A DNA stretch of 49,345 bases. Origin: Gemmatimonadota bacterium (GTDB taxonomy: Bacteria; Gemmatimonadota; Gemmatimonadetes; Gemmatimonadales; Gemmatimonadaceae). This document shows positions 1-10,371 of this stretch, in pieces (within the stretch, counting starts at the first letter, position 1; the number at the start of each line of letters is the position of its first letter). The notes below the pieces were generated by a model that did no database searches, was not told the DNA's origin, and worked only from the letters and a program-made list of their open reading frames with translations. The position numbers were made by a program, and so were the translations under genes. The stretch is taken from the NCBI GenBank assembly GCA_016871915.1, contig VHBP01000012.1, forward strand, positions 1 to 49,345, read 5' to 3'.

Positions 1-1
1 G

Positions 2-223
2 CTCCCGAAGGCCCTGGTGAAGCCGGTGAGTTTCCTCGGGTTCGAGAACGCGCGCCTCGGGATCGTCGGCCGCAACCTCTGGACTTCGACCAACTACTCC
101 GGTTATGATCCGGATGTGACCGGCACCTCGGGGCTCGGTGGCAATCCGTTCGTGTATCGCGTTGACTACTTCACCTACCCGCAGTTCCGCACCTTTACCT
201 TTATGTTCGAGCTCGGCTTCTGA
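2..223 (+). CDS. SusC/RagA-family TonB-dependent outer membrane receptor, C-terminal end (partial)
   Basis: Only the last 73 or so residues lie in the window; the gene begins upstream of base 1. The visible part has the usual end of SusC-type porins: a stretch N-L-W-T-S-T-N-Y-S-G-Y-D-P-D, a Gly-rich loop, then a final beta strand that ends in an aromatic residue (E-L-G-F), the outer membrane sorting signature. SusC proteins form a 22-strand barrel that imports oligosaccharides or peptides with TonB energy. A SusD-like lipoprotein begins 26 bases downstream, which confirms the pairing and implies one operon. The substrate cannot be told from this fragment. Confidence 0.85.
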   Translation, partial: LPKALVKPVSFLGFENARLGIVGRNLWTSTNYSGYDPDVTGTSGLGGNPFVYRVDYFTYPQFRTFTFMFELGF

Positions 224-249
224 GCCGCGCCTATATGAGGAGATCGACG

Positions 250-1806
250 ATGCGAATGAAGACCTTCCGTGGCCTGGGCCTAGCTGCCGTGCTTATGGTA
301 ACGGGGTGCAAGTCGCTGGACATCACCAATCCGAACGCGCCGGACGCCTCGCGCGCGCTCGCCGATCCCGCCGCCATCGAGGCGGTGGCGGCCGGCTCCA
401 TCCGGCAGTTCATCAGTGCCTATGAGGGGAACTCCGCGGTGGCGCCCCTCACCACGATGGCGCAGTCGTACAGCGCATCGTGGAACAACTTCAACATGAA
501 CTTCTACTCGAGCCTCGACGCCGACGGCACGCGCAACAGTCGGTCGTGGCAGAACGATCCGGCGGCGGCCGGTCGGACGAGCATCGAGCAGTACTGGCAG
601 GGCTACTACAGCGCCCTCTCCCTGGCGACGAACGTCTTGAAGGCGATCCGCAAGAACGGGCTCGTCATCAACACCGCGTCCGACACCAAGCGGGCCGAGG
701 CGGTGACGCTCCTGATCCAGGGGGCGGCCCTCTCCGGGATCGCGATGAACTACGACAAGGGGTACATCATCGATGAGAACGCCGACCTGGCGAACCTCAC
801 GTACTCCAACCGCAAGCAGGTGCGGGATGCGGCGCTCGCCAAGTTCGACAACGCGGCCGCGATCGCGACGGCGAACAGCTTCACCACCCCGCCGGCCTGG
901 TTGAACGGGCATGGGTACTCCAGCGCGCAGATCGCGCAGGTGGCGAACACGATGGCGGCGTACCTCCTCGCCAACTGGCCTCGCACCGGCGCCGAGAACG
1001 CCGCGGTCGATTGGGCGAAGGTTGTGAGCTACGCCTCGAAGGGGATCTCATCCACGACGCCGTTTAACTTCCAGTTCGAGGGTGACGGCTGCACGGCCTG
1101 GTGTCCGGAGGTGCTGGTCTGGTTCAACTCGCTCGACACCGCCCGCCTGCACACCCGTGTGGCGAATCTGCTCGACGCGTCGCAGAAGAACCCGTGGCCG
1201 GCGGGCGGCAACCCGCAGCCCAACTCGGCGGACAAGCGCCTCGGTGACGGGTCGTTCGGGACGGCGTCGATGGTGGCGGGCTTCGGGAACAAGCCGAAGA
1301 CCGCGAACGGCGGGACCGACTTCGCCTACTCCTCGCAGGCGATCTTCAACATGGCCCGCGGTTCGTACCACCAGTCGAACATCGGCCATATCCGGTACGA
1401 TGCCACTGGCGTGCAGTCGCCGACCGGGATCTACTCCGGCTACGGCACGGCGCCGGTCTTCTCGGCCGCGCAGAACGACCTGCTCTGGGCGGAGGGGCTG
1501 ATCGAGACGAACACGAACCTCGCCCTCGCCGCCACCAAGATCAACAACACCCGCGTCGGGCGTGGCGGGCTCGCCGCTGCCGCGGCGGGGGATGGGCAGG
1601 CCGGGCTCCGCACCAAGCTCCGGTACGAGATGGAGATCGAGCTCCTCGGGCTCGGGGCGGCGCCGTACTACTATCGCCGTCGTGTCGATGGGCTCGTGAC
1701 CGGAACCCCGCGCGAGATGCCGGTGCCCGCCAAGGAGCTCGGTGTCTTCGGCCAGGCGCTCTACACCTGGGGCGGGGCCACGCCGAATTCCCCGACCCCT
1801 CCCTGA
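250..1806 (+). CDS. SusD/RagB-family outer membrane lipoprotein
   Basis: Surface lipoprotein that forms the lid of the SusC importer encoded just upstream. I prefer the ATG at 250 over the one at 235, because the AGGAG at 237-241 lies at proper ribosome-binding distance from 250. The start gives a short lipoprotein signal peptide ending in a V-T-G-C lipobox, so the mature protein starts at a lipidated Cys. The following L-D-I-T-N-P-N motif is typical of SusD proteins, and 518 residues is a normal family length. The C-terminal region (E-L-L-G-L-G... Y-Y-Y-R-R-R) resembles the end of Gemmatimonadota SusD homologues. The ligand is unknown. A strong hairpin terminator follows the stop codon. Confidence 0.85.
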   Translation: MRMKTFRGLGLAAVLMVTGCKSLDITNPNAPDASRALADPAAIEAVAAGSIRQFISAYEGNSAVAPLTTMAQSYSASWNNFNMNFYSSLDADGTRNSRSWQNDPAAAGRTSIEQYWQGYYSALSLATNVLKAIRKNGLVINTASDTKRAEAVTLLIQGAALSGIAMNYDKGYIIDENADLANLTYSNRKQVRDAALAKFDNAAAIATANSFTTPPAWLNGHGYSSAQIAQVANTMAAYLLANWPRTGAENAAVDWAKVVSYASKGISSTTPFNFQFEGDGCTAWCPEVLVWFNSLDTARLHTRVANLLDASQKNPWPAGGNPQPNSADKRLGDGSFGTASMVAGFGNKPKTANGGTDFAYSSQAIFNMARGSYHQSNIGHIRYDATGVQSPTGIYSGYGTAPVFSAAQNDLLWAEGLIETNTNLALAATKINNTRVGRGGLAAAAAGDGQAGLRTKLRYEMEIELLGLGAAPYYYRRRVDGLVTGTPREMPVPAKELGVFGQALYTWGGATPNSPTPP

Positions 1807-1830
1807 TCCACGGGTCGGCTGATCGCTGAG

Positions 1831-1868
1831 GACCGAGGGGGAACGCCGACTGGCGTTCCCCCTCGGTC
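1831..1868 (+). terminator. Strong hairpin terminator after the SusCD operon
   Basis: A perfect 17-bp inverted repeat (arms 1831-1847 and 1852-1868, beginning GACCGAGGGGG) encloses a 4-nt loop GACT. Only a short T stretch (GTTTC) follows, so it is an imperfect intrinsic terminator. It separates the SusD gene from the next gene on the same strand, which starts at 1892. Confidence 0.75.
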
Positions 1869-1891
1869 GTTTCACCCCTATCCTTGAGGGT

Positions 1892-2698
1892 ATGCCCCCC
1901 CGGCCCTCTCCCCTGCGTCGCACCCGTTTGGTCGCCCTCCTCTCCCTCTGGGGGGCCCTCGCGGCCCCGCTTGGCGCCCAGGGGGCGTTCGCGACCCTCA
2001 AGGGCGTAGTCACCGATGCGGTCACGCAGCAGCCGGTGGTCGGTGTGCGGGTGGTCATCGCGGCCACCGGGCGCTTCGCCACCACCGACTCCATCGGGGT
2101 CTTCGAACTGAAGGAGATCCCCTCCGGGGTGATCCGCTTCTTCTTCACGGCGCCCGGCTATCCCCGCACCACGCTGGTCCTCGCCCTCGCCAAGGGGGAG
2201 ACGATGGTCCAGCGGTTCGAGCTCGAGGGGACGAGTGCGGAGGTCGCCTCCAGCGACTCCACGGGGGGGAAGGTCCAGCGACTCCCTGCCACCGAGGTGA
2301 CGGGAGAGCCATCGCGAGGCGTCCGCTACGAGGACTTCGAGCGCCGGCTCAAGACGGGGCGCGGGCAATATGTGACGCGCGAGGTGATCGAGGAGCGTGG
2401 CTACAACAACCTCTCCGATGCGGTGCGCGGGCTCCGCGGCGTGGCGATCGAATGTGGGAGTCGGGGGTGCCTCGTCCGCATGGCGCGAGCCCTCCCCGGC
2501 TGCTACCCGCAGTACATCGTCGATGGGCGCCCCGACAACTTCTTCGGCCCCAACGTCGCGGTGCGCGACATCGAAGGGATCGAGGTCTATTCCGGTGCCT
2601 CGGATGTCCCCGGTGAGTTCGCGGGGACCGATGCAGGGTGCGGGGTCGTCGTCATCTGGACGCGGAACGGCCCACCCCCGCCGCCCCGCCGTCCGTAA
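1892..2698 (+). CDS. Secreted protein with carboxypeptidase-regulatory-like domain and TonB plug-like domain, no barrel
   Basis: The 268-residue product has an N-terminal signal peptide ending near A-P-L-G-A-Q. Residues about 33-110 form a CarboxypepD_reg-like beta sandwich (L-K-G-V-V-T-D... G-V-F-E-L-K-E-I-P). Residues about 160-262 resemble a TonB-receptor plug, with an L-S-D-A-V-R-G-L-R-G-V segment, a Y-I-V-D-G-R core and an I-E-G-I-E-V-Y-S-G strand. The beta barrel that normally follows is absent; the protein ends in a proline-rich tail. Two cysteine pairs (E-C-G-S-R-G-C; C near Y-P-Q and G-C-G-V) may form disulfides. Function is not known; it may be a periplasmic partner of TonB systems or of a receptor. 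It lies alone between a terminator and a convergent gene. Confidence 0.7.
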   Translation: MPPRPSPLRRTRLVALLSLWGALAAPLGAQGAFATLKGVVTDAVTQQPVVGVRVVIAATGRFATTDSIGVFELKEIPSGVIRFFFTAPGYPRTTLVLALAKGETMVQRFELEGTSAEVASSDSTGGKVQRLPATEVTGEPSRGVRYEDFERRLKTGRGQYVTREVIEERGYNNLSDAVRGLRGVAIECGSRGCLVRMARALPGCYPQYIVDGRPDNFFGPNVAVRDIEGIEVYSGASDVPGEFAGTDAGCGVVVIWTRNGPPPPPRRP

Positions 2699-2716
2699 CC
2701 ACGCGACCGGGGACGG

Positions 2717-5485
2717 CTAGAACGCCGTCCCGAGCAGCATCGCGTTCAGCACGAGCCGGTCCATCGCGCGCCACCACCCGCGGAACATCGGATCGTTGGT
2801 GAACATCACGACGTTCCCACGCCCGACGCGCTCCTGCACGATGAAGCTCGTCCCCCGGAGGAGCTTCTCGCTGTTCTCCGGAAAGGTGAAGCCGGCACGG
2901 CGGAGCGGCCCGGTGGTGGGGAAGACGCCGACGTTCCCGCCCTCCTTCGAGAGCCCGTAGGCATCGCTCCCGCTCACGAGCACCGTCATCCGCTGCTGCT
3001 CCATCCCGAGCGTGAGCCAGTGCGTGAGGTCGAGCACCACATCGAAGTGGCTCCCGGGAAGGTCGGCGAGGCGTGCCTCGCAGGCGCTCGGGCTCGCGGC
3101 CGCCTTGAGGGAGTCGAGCGGCGCCGCCGCGGCCGCCGCGGACTTGGCGTCCTTCTCGGGGCAGTCGATCCGCCGCGCGGAGGTGAGGTCGACGTCCTTC
3201 CCCATCGCCCAGCGCGTGGCGCCACCGAAGGTGATCAGCGCCCCACCATTCTGCACCCACCGCCGGAGATTCTCTCCCTTGCCGAGTCGACCGAGCCCAC
3301 CGCTCGGGACGAGGATCACGTTGAAGCCGGAGAGATCGCCATTGAGGGCGTCGGCCGCGATCGGGGTGAAGCGGATCCCGTAGCGCTGCTCGAGACTCCA
3401 CCAGATGGCGCCATAGCTCGTCTGCGAGATCCCCTCGTTCGCCACCACGGCGATCCGCGGCGCCTCGAGCGAGACTACCTCCGCCGATCCCGTCCCGTAC
3501 TGCGCGGCATCGGGGAAGGCAGAATTCACTCCCCGCACCTCGACACCCGCCGCTTCCGCGAGCGCATGCACGCGGTCGGCGAGGGTGCCATCGTTGCGGG
3601 AAACGCGTGCGACCCAGGTCCCACGTGGCCAGATGGTGTTCCCGGCCTGGATCGGCTTGGAGGCGATCGCGACGCGATAGCCCTCCTGCAGGAGCTGCGC
3701 CGCGAGCTTACCGGCGCCGTTGCGATCGTTCTTCCAGAGGAAGGCCGAGGTCGCGTTGCGCCCGTCTACGATCCCACCGCTGATCGTGTGCGGGAGCCGC
3801 TCGCCGTTGAGCATCGCACCACCGGCACTCGACAGCAGCGCCCCCGTCACCGCGGGGGCATCCTCGGTCCAGAACGCCTCGACGCCGAAGGCCACGGGGA
3901 GCGCCCACGCCGAGATATCGTAGAACTCGAACCCTTCATCCTCGCTCCCGTCGCCCGGGCGCGCCTTGTTCCGCTCGAAGCGGGCGAGCTGCTCCTTGGC
4001 GAAGGTGGGATCGAGCTCAGGGTCGGGCTCCAAGACCGCCTTGGCGACGCGGCCCTGCGGCTGTGAGAGGTCGATCACATAGGCGCCGGCAGGGAAGGTG
4101 CGGGCCCCCACGGCATCGGTGGCGTAGCTGCGGGCCTTGGTGCTCGCGAAAGGCGCCGTGGTGCGGGTGACCTCGATCCCATGCCGCAGGAGCGCGGCGG
4201 CGAGCTCGGCGGCGCGCGCGGGATCGTTCCCGGGGAGGAGGACCACGCGCTTCATGGTGCCGGTGCGGCCGTCGCTGATCGCCTTCTGACGGAAGGCGGC
4301 ATAGTCGCGCACCATCTCGCGCGCGCCTTTCGCCGAGGTCTCGAAGGTCGCGAGCGCGGCCACGTAATGCTTGGCGATCCCGTCACGGAGCGAGAGGAGG
4401 GTGCCGTCCTCTCGCCGCTTGAGGAGGGCGGGGCCACCATCGGTCTCGTAGGTGGTCCCCATCGCACCATTCAGGCTCGGCCACGAGTCGTAGTAGCCCG
4501 GGTAGTAGAGATCGAAGGCATCGCGCACGAAGTAGAGCCATCCGCGCTGGTCGAAGGCAGCGGCGTTCCCGCGTCCGATCCGCTCCCCCCAGCTGAAGGG
4601 CCACCCGGAGATGTTCGCATTCACCGGGCGCGCCGGCGGCGCCATGTAGTAGGTGCTGGTGTAGCCGTGCAGATCGGCGACGACCATCGGATGCCAGCGG
4701 AGGAGCCCGCCGACGATGTGCTGCACCTCCTTCTGCGTCATCGCCATCAGGTCGCGGTTCATGTCGAACCGGTAGTGATTGAAGCGACCCGAGACCGACC
4801 AGGGCTGATTGCGCTGCTGTTCGAGGGCGAGTCGATCGGGGCTGCCGACGGCGATCGAGTTGCTCCAGGCGGCGAAGCGCTCATGTCCGTCGGGATTCGA
4901 GCTCGGGTTGATCACCACGACGGCGTTCTTGAGGAGCGCGACCGTCGCGGGATCCTCGGTGGCGGCGAGGTGATAGAGCAGCTGCATCGAGGCCTCGAAC
5001 CCTGGGACCTCGTCGCCATGCACCGAGCCAGAGAACCAGACGACGGCCGGCGTGCGCGCGACCAAGGCATCGACCTGACCCTGCGAGAGCCCGCGCGGGT
5101 CGGCGATCTTGTCGAGGTCGGCCCGGATGGCATCGAGACGCGCGATGTTCTCCGGCGCTGAAACGAGGTAGATGCGCATCGTGCGCCGCTCGTTCGAGGC
5201 GCCGATCTCCTCGACGCGCACGCGATCCTTGGCGGCCTCGGTGATCCCGAGGAGCACCCGCTCCTGCAGATGGTACTGCGTGTGCCAGGTGCCGACGGCG
5301 TAGCCGAGGATCGACTCGGGGCGAGGGATGCCGGCGCGATAGGGGCCGTTGTAGAAGGAGAAGTTCCGGTCGTCGCGGAGCGAATCGACGGGGACACGAC
5401 CCTGGGCGGTGAGGGCGGTGAGCGGGGCGGCGAGGAGCGTGGCGAGGGAGGCGAGGGCCACGAGCGCGGACGCGAGACGACGCAT
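2717..5485 (-). CDS. Secreted M14-family zinc carboxypeptidase (large)
   Basis: Exported metallopeptidase predicted to remove C-terminal residues from peptides. I chose the ATG at 5485 because GGAG lies 8 nt upstream and the start is followed at once by a signal peptide (M-R-R-L-A-S... ending A-L-T-A-Q); the frame is open further upstream, but that part overlaps kup. The product is 922 residues. Zinc ligands are seen in H-G-D-E (about residue 155) and in L-H-G-Y (about 272), and the catalytic Glu in T-Y-E-T-D-G-G (about 347). The C-terminal 500 residues include a glutamine-amidotransferase-like fold region common in this large subfamily. It lies 44 nt downstream of kup and may share its transcript. 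A second relative lies at 26647-29426. Confidence 0.85.
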   Translation of the reverse strand: MRRLASALVALASLATLLAAPLTALTAQGRVPVDSLRDDRNFSFYNGPYRAGIPRPESILGYAVGTWHTQYHLQERVLLGITEAAKDRVRVEEIGASNERRTMRIYLVSAPENIARLDAIRADLDKIADPRGLSQGQVDALVARTPAVVWFSGSVHGDEVPGFEASMQLLYHLAATEDPATVALLKNAVVVINPSSNPDGHERFAAWSNSIAVGSPDRLALEQQRNQPWSVSGRFNHYRFDMNRDLMAMTQKEVQHIVGGLLRWHPMVVADLHGYTSTYYMAPPARPVNANISGWPFSWGERIGRGNAAAFDQRGWLYFVRDAFDLYYPGYYDSWPSLNGAMGTTYETDGGPALLKRREDGTLLSLRDGIAKHYVAALATFETSAKGAREMVRDYAAFRQKAISDGRTGTMKRVVLLPGNDPARAAELAAALLRHGIEVTRTTAPFASTKARSYATDAVGARTFPAGAYVIDLSQPQGRVAKAVLEPDPELDPTFAKEQLARFERNKARPGDGSEDEGFEFYDISAWALPVAFGVEAFWTEDAPAVTGALLSSAGGAMLNGERLPHTISGGIVDGRNATSAFLWKNDRNGAGKLAAQLLQEGYRVAIASKPIQAGNTIWPRGTWVARVSRNDGTLADRVHALAEAAGVEVRGVNSAFPDAAQYGTGSAEVVSLEAPRIAVVANEGISQTSYGAIWWSLEQRYGIRFTPIAADALNGDLSGFNVILVPSGGLGRLGKGENLRRWVQNGGALITFGGATRWAMGKDVDLTSARRIDCPEKDAKSAAAAAAPLDSLKAAASPSACEARLADLPGSHFDVVLDLTHWLTLGMEQQRMTVLVSGSDAYGLSKEGGNVGVFPTTGPLRRAGFTFPENSEKLLRGTSFIVQERVGRGNVVMFTNDPMFRGWWRAMDRLVLNAMLLGTAF

Positions 5486-5529
5486 GTCGGACTCCGGGGA
5501 GTGATGGGCCATCGAGGGCCCGGGGACGA

Positions 5530-7485
5530 CTAGAACTCGAGCTGCGTGCCCAGCTCCACCACGCGATTCGGTGGGAGCTGGAAGTACTGCGTCGCAGAGC
5601 GGGCGTTCCGCGACATGAAGGCGAAGAGGTGTTTGCGGAAGATCCACATCGAGCGGCCGTGCTTCTTCCAGGGGCCGCGGCGCGGGATCAGCTGTTCGCG
5701 GCCGAGGTAGTAGCTCGTGTCGAGGGGACGGGCGGCGACGCCGGCATCGCGGCACTGCTGCACGACCTCCTTCACGTCGGCGCGCTCCATGAAGCCGTAG
5801 TGCGCCGTCGCGCGGAAGAAGCCCTGCCCGAGCGCCTCGATCTTGGCGCGCTGGGACTTCGGGACCTCGGGGATGTCGTCGGTGAGGATTGAGAGGAGGA
5901 TCACCGTCTCGTGCAGCACCTTGTTGTGCTTGAGGTGATGCAGGAGCACGACGGGGACGCCGGTCGCCTCGGAGGTCATGAAGACTGCGGTGCCAGGGAC
6001 GCGCACCGGGGAGCGTCGATTGATATCCTCGAGGAAGGTGTCGAGCGGGAGTGACATGTCAACGACCCGCTCGCGGAGGATCTCGCGGCCCCGCTTCCAA
6101 CTCGTCATCAGCGTGAAGAGAGCGATCGCGACGAGGAGCGGGACCCACCCGCCGTGCCAGATCTTGAGGAGGCTCGCTCCGAAGAGGGAGCCATCGATGA
6201 GCAGGAAGAGCAGGAAGAACGCCGCCGACTGCCAGCGTGGCCATCCGAAGCGGGTCGCGGTCACCACCGTGTAGACGGTGGTCGTGATGATGAAGGTCCC
6301 GGTGACCGCGATCCCGTAGGCCGCATCGAGCCGCGCCGACTCCGGGAAGGCGAGGACGATCAGCAGGCAGCCGATCATGAGGGCGTTGTTCACCTCGGGG
6401 ATGTAGATCTGCCCGAACTCCTTGGCGGAGGTGTGGGTGATCGTCATCCGCGGGCTGTATCCCAGCTGGATGCACTGCTGCGTGAGCGAGAAGGCGCCGG
6501 AGATCATCGCCTGCGAGGCGATGATCGCGGCGAGGGTCGCGAGCCCAGTGAGCGGATAGAGGACCTCGCGCGGCGCGAGGAGATAGAACGGATTCGCCGC
6601 CGCGGTCGCGTCACGCAGGATCAGCGCCCCCTGCCCGAAGTAATTCAGCACGAGCGCGGGGAGCACCATGATGAACCAGGCGAGGCGGATCGGGCGACGG
6701 CCGAAGTGCCCCATGTCGGCGTAGAGCGCCTCCGCTCCGGTGACCGCGAGGACCACGGCGCCCAGGATGAGGAAGCCCGCGGTCCCATGCGTGACGAGGA
6801 AGCGCGCCGCATAGCCGGGGTGCACGGCGAAGAGGATCTCCGGGGCGTGGAGGATCTCGCGCACGCCGAGGAATCCGATCGTCGCGAACCAGACGAAGGT
6901 CACTGGGCCGAAGATCTTCCCCACCGCCGCGGTCCCGACGCGCTGGGCGAGGAAGAGCCCGACGAGGATCATCAGTGTGAGCGGGACCACGAGGGGCTCG
7001 AGCGCCTCGGAGCCGACCGCGAGGCCTTCGACCGCGGAGAGCACGGAGATCGCGGGGGTGATGATCCCGTCGCCGTAGAGCAGGGCGGCGCCGAAGAGGC
7101 CGAAGCCGATCAGGATGGCGCGGTAGCGGAGGTCGCTCTGCCGGAGGAGTAGGGCGAGCATCGCGAGCATCCCGCCTTCGCCGCGATTGTCGGCCCGCAG
7201 CACGAAGACGATGTACTTCACGCTCACCACGAGGATGAGCGCCCAGAGGATCAGCGAGAGGACCCCATAGACATTCTCCGGGGTCGGAGCGATCCCGTAC
7301 TCCGGCTTGAAACAGGCGCGGAGCGCGTACAGCGGGCTGGTCCCGATGTCACCATAGACGACCCCCAGCGCGGTGAGGGTCAGGATCGCGAGGCGCTTTC
7401 CCCGCGGATTAGGGTCGACCCCATGATGACCGCCAGCGTGAGATGCTGACGGTACGGAGTCCGTTGAAGCAGAGGGGTCCGACAT
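5530..7485 (-). CDS. kup: Kup-family low-affinity potassium uptake protein
   Basis: Inner membrane K+/H+ symporter of 651 residues, the usual length for Kup. After a hydrophilic N-terminal tail rich in Ser and His, the family signature G-V-V-Y-G-D-I-G-T-S-P-L-Y begins around residue 41. About 12 membrane segments follow, then a cytosolic C-terminal domain of roughly 150 residues (R-V-P-G-T-A-V-F-M-T). The motif R-A-D-N-R-G-E-G-G in the second loop is also family specific. The protein helps maintain cell potassium at moderate external concentrations. It is the first gene of a possible two-gene unit with the M14 peptidase; nothing suggests a functional link between the two. Confidence 0.95.
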   Translation of the reverse strand: MSDPSASTDSVPSASHAGGHHGVDPNPRGKRLAILTLTALGVVYGDIGTSPLYALRACFKPEYGIAPTPENVYGVLSLILWALILVVSVKYIVFVLRADNRGEGGMLAMLALLLRQSDLRYRAILIGFGLFGAALLYGDGIITPAISVLSAVEGLAVGSEALEPLVVPLTLMILVGLFLAQRVGTAAVGKIFGPVTFVWFATIGFLGVREILHAPEILFAVHPGYAARFLVTHGTAGFLILGAVVLAVTGAEALYADMGHFGRRPIRLAWFIMVLPALVLNYFGQGALILRDATAAANPFYLLAPREVLYPLTGLATLAAIIASQAMISGAFSLTQQCIQLGYSPRMTITHTSAKEFGQIYIPEVNNALMIGCLLIVLAFPESARLDAAYGIAVTGTFIITTTVYTVVTATRFGWPRWQSAAFFLLFLLIDGSLFGASLLKIWHGGWVPLLVAIALFTLMTSWKRGREILRERVVDMSLPLDTFLEDINRRSPVRVPGTAVFMTSEATGVPVVLLHHLKHNKVLHETVILLSILTDDIPEVPKSQRAKIEALGQGFFRATAHYGFMERADVKEVVQQCRDAGVAARPLDTSYYLGREQLIPRRGPWKKHGRSMWIFRKHLFAFMSRNARSATQYFQLPPNRVVELGTQLEF

Positions 7486-7543
7486 CGCGAGGGAAAGCTA
7501 GCGATGCCGGACCCCGGGTGCAGCCTCGTGGGCCGCCTCGCCG

Positions 7544-8764
<1,221 letters not shown>

Positions 8765-8767
8765 GGC

Positions 8768-10333
8768 TTATCGGCTCCCGCCGCCGCCACCGCCCCCACC
8801 GCCGCCGCCGGTCGGGCGACCGCCCCCAGCACCACCTGCGCCGCCGGTGCTTCCGCCACCCAAGGGAGAGCCACCGCCGGTCATGGCGCGGAAGCGCTCC
8901 GTGCTCTGCTGTCGCTGCGCTTGGAGGGCAGCGGCACTCAGGAGGGCGACCTTCTCCCCCGGCTTGAGGCCGCTGATGACCTCGGTGTAGTCGTAGTCGG
9001 CGACGCCGAGGCGGACAACGCGCGGCTCCCAGGTACTATCGGCCTTCTGGACGAAGACGAGGCCGGAGCGGCCGCCACTGCGGCGGGCGCCGTTCGGCGC
9101 GCCACCGGTCGTGGCGCCATTCATCCCCTGGGGGCGTCCGCCAGCGGAGCCTCCAGCGGCGGCACCGCCCGTCGCCCCTCCGCCGTTCCGGCGTCCACCG
9201 ACGCGCGGCGCGGCGGAATCACCCCCGGTGCCACGGGCACGGCTCCCATTGGTGCGGGCGGCATCAGCAAGGCCGGTGCTCGGACGTCCGCCAGCGGGTG
9301 CACCGCTCGCTGCGCCGGGTGCGCCATTCCGCATCCCGGCCGCCCCACCGAACCCACTCCCTTGGCTCGCCCGGATCTGCGCCTGCACGCTGTCGGGATC
9401 GAGGCCGAGGAGGGGGGCCGCCTGTGCCGCCTCGCGCACGGAGCGGACCGCCTCGTTCGCCACGGCGATGACCTCCTCGCGCCGCTCGGAGACGATCGAG
9501 ACCTCGCCATTCATCCCGGGCATGAGGAGCCCGTCGCGGTTGTCGAGGGTCACGAGCACGGGGAACATGGTCACGTTCTGCTGCACCACCGCCTGCGGTT
9601 CGATCTTCTCGACCACGCCGCGGAAGGGGCGATCGGGGAAGGCGTCGACGGTCACCGTCGCCTCGAGGCCGGCGCGCACGGCGCCGATGTCGGTCTCGTT
9701 CACGAGGGCGCGGGCGCGCACGCGCGTGAGGTCGGCCATCTTCACGATGGTGGTCCCGCCACCGACGGCGCTCGTCCCCGACTGCACGACCTGTCCCAGG
9801 GCGACGGGCTTCTCGATGATCGTCCCGAGCACCGGCGCCGTCACGCGCGCCTCCTCCAGTCGCTGCTGCGCGATGTCGAGCGCGGCGCGCGAGCGGACGA
9901 TCGCCGACTGCGCGTTGGCGAAGTCGAGCTGCGCGGCCTCGTTCTCCTGCGCGGTGATGATGCGCGCGGCGAGCAGCTCATCCGAGCGCTTCTTCTGGAT
10001 CGAGGAGACCTCGAGCCGCTTCTCCGCCGCCTCGAGATCGGCCTTCGCCTGATCGAACTGGTTCTGCACGTCGCGCGTGTCGAGCTGCACGATGAGATCG
10101 CCGGCGCGCACCAGCGTCCCGGTCTCGACCGGCATCTGGATCACCTGGCCCGATGCGCGGGACTTCACCTCGACGACGTTGATCGGTTCGATCACTCCGG
10201 TGGCCTCGGCCTGCACCACGATGGTGCGCCGGGCGATCTCCGTGGTCCGGATCACGAGGGGCTGCTCGGCCTTCTTCCCGCACGCCGTGAGCAGGGCGGC
10301 GGCGGTGAGGAGCAGGAGGGGCTGACGGGTCAC
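8768..10333 (-). CDS. MacA-like periplasmic adaptor lipoprotein with Gly-rich insertion and tail
   Basis: Membrane fusion protein that links the permease to TolC. I prefer a GTG start at 10333: GGAG lies 8 nt upstream and the start gives a compact lipoprotein signal with lipobox L-T-A-C. An ATG at 10372 that overlaps the tolC stop codon by 1 nt is the alternative and would add 13 residues. Domains in order: biotinyl-lipoyl half (about 35-75), alpha hairpin (about 75-170), second lipoyl half, beta barrel (to about 300), and a membrane-proximal part. The last region is interrupted by a low-complexity Gly/Ala/Arg/Asn segment at about residues 321-423, and the protein ends in a poly-Gly tail (about 490-521). 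Both are unusual for the family. Confidence 0.88.
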   Translation of the reverse strand: MTRQPLLLLTAAALLTACGKKAEQPLVIRTTEIARRTIVVQAEATGVIEPINVVEVKSRASGQVIQMPVETGTLVRAGDLIVQLDTRDVQNQFDQAKADLEAAEKRLEVSSIQKKRSDELLAARIITAQENEAAQLDFANAQSAIVRSRAALDIAQQRLEEARVTAPVLGTIIEKPVALGQVVQSGTSAVGGGTTIVKMADLTRVRARALVNETDIGAVRAGLEATVTVDAFPDRPFRGVVEKIEPQAVVQQNVTMFPVLVTLDNRDGLLMPGMNGEVSIVSERREEVIAVANEAVRSVREAAQAAPLLGLDPDSVQAQIRASQGSGFGGAAGMRNGAPGAASGAPAGGRPSTGLADAARTNGSRARGTGGDSAAPRVGGRRNGGGATGGAAAGGSAGGRPQGMNGATTGGAPNGARRSGGRSGLVFVQKADSTWEPRVVRLGVADYDYTEVISGLKPGEKVALLSAAALQAQRQQSTERFRAMTGGGSPLGGGSTGGAGGAGGGRPTGGGGGGGGGGGSR

Positions 10334-10371
10334 GGCACGAACTCCACAGGAGGACGAAAGGAAGGTGGGCA

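Noticed and set aside
8790-8870. GGC/GCC repeat as a separate DNA element
   Set aside because: It is simply the coding sequence of the poly-Gly tail of the adaptor protein.
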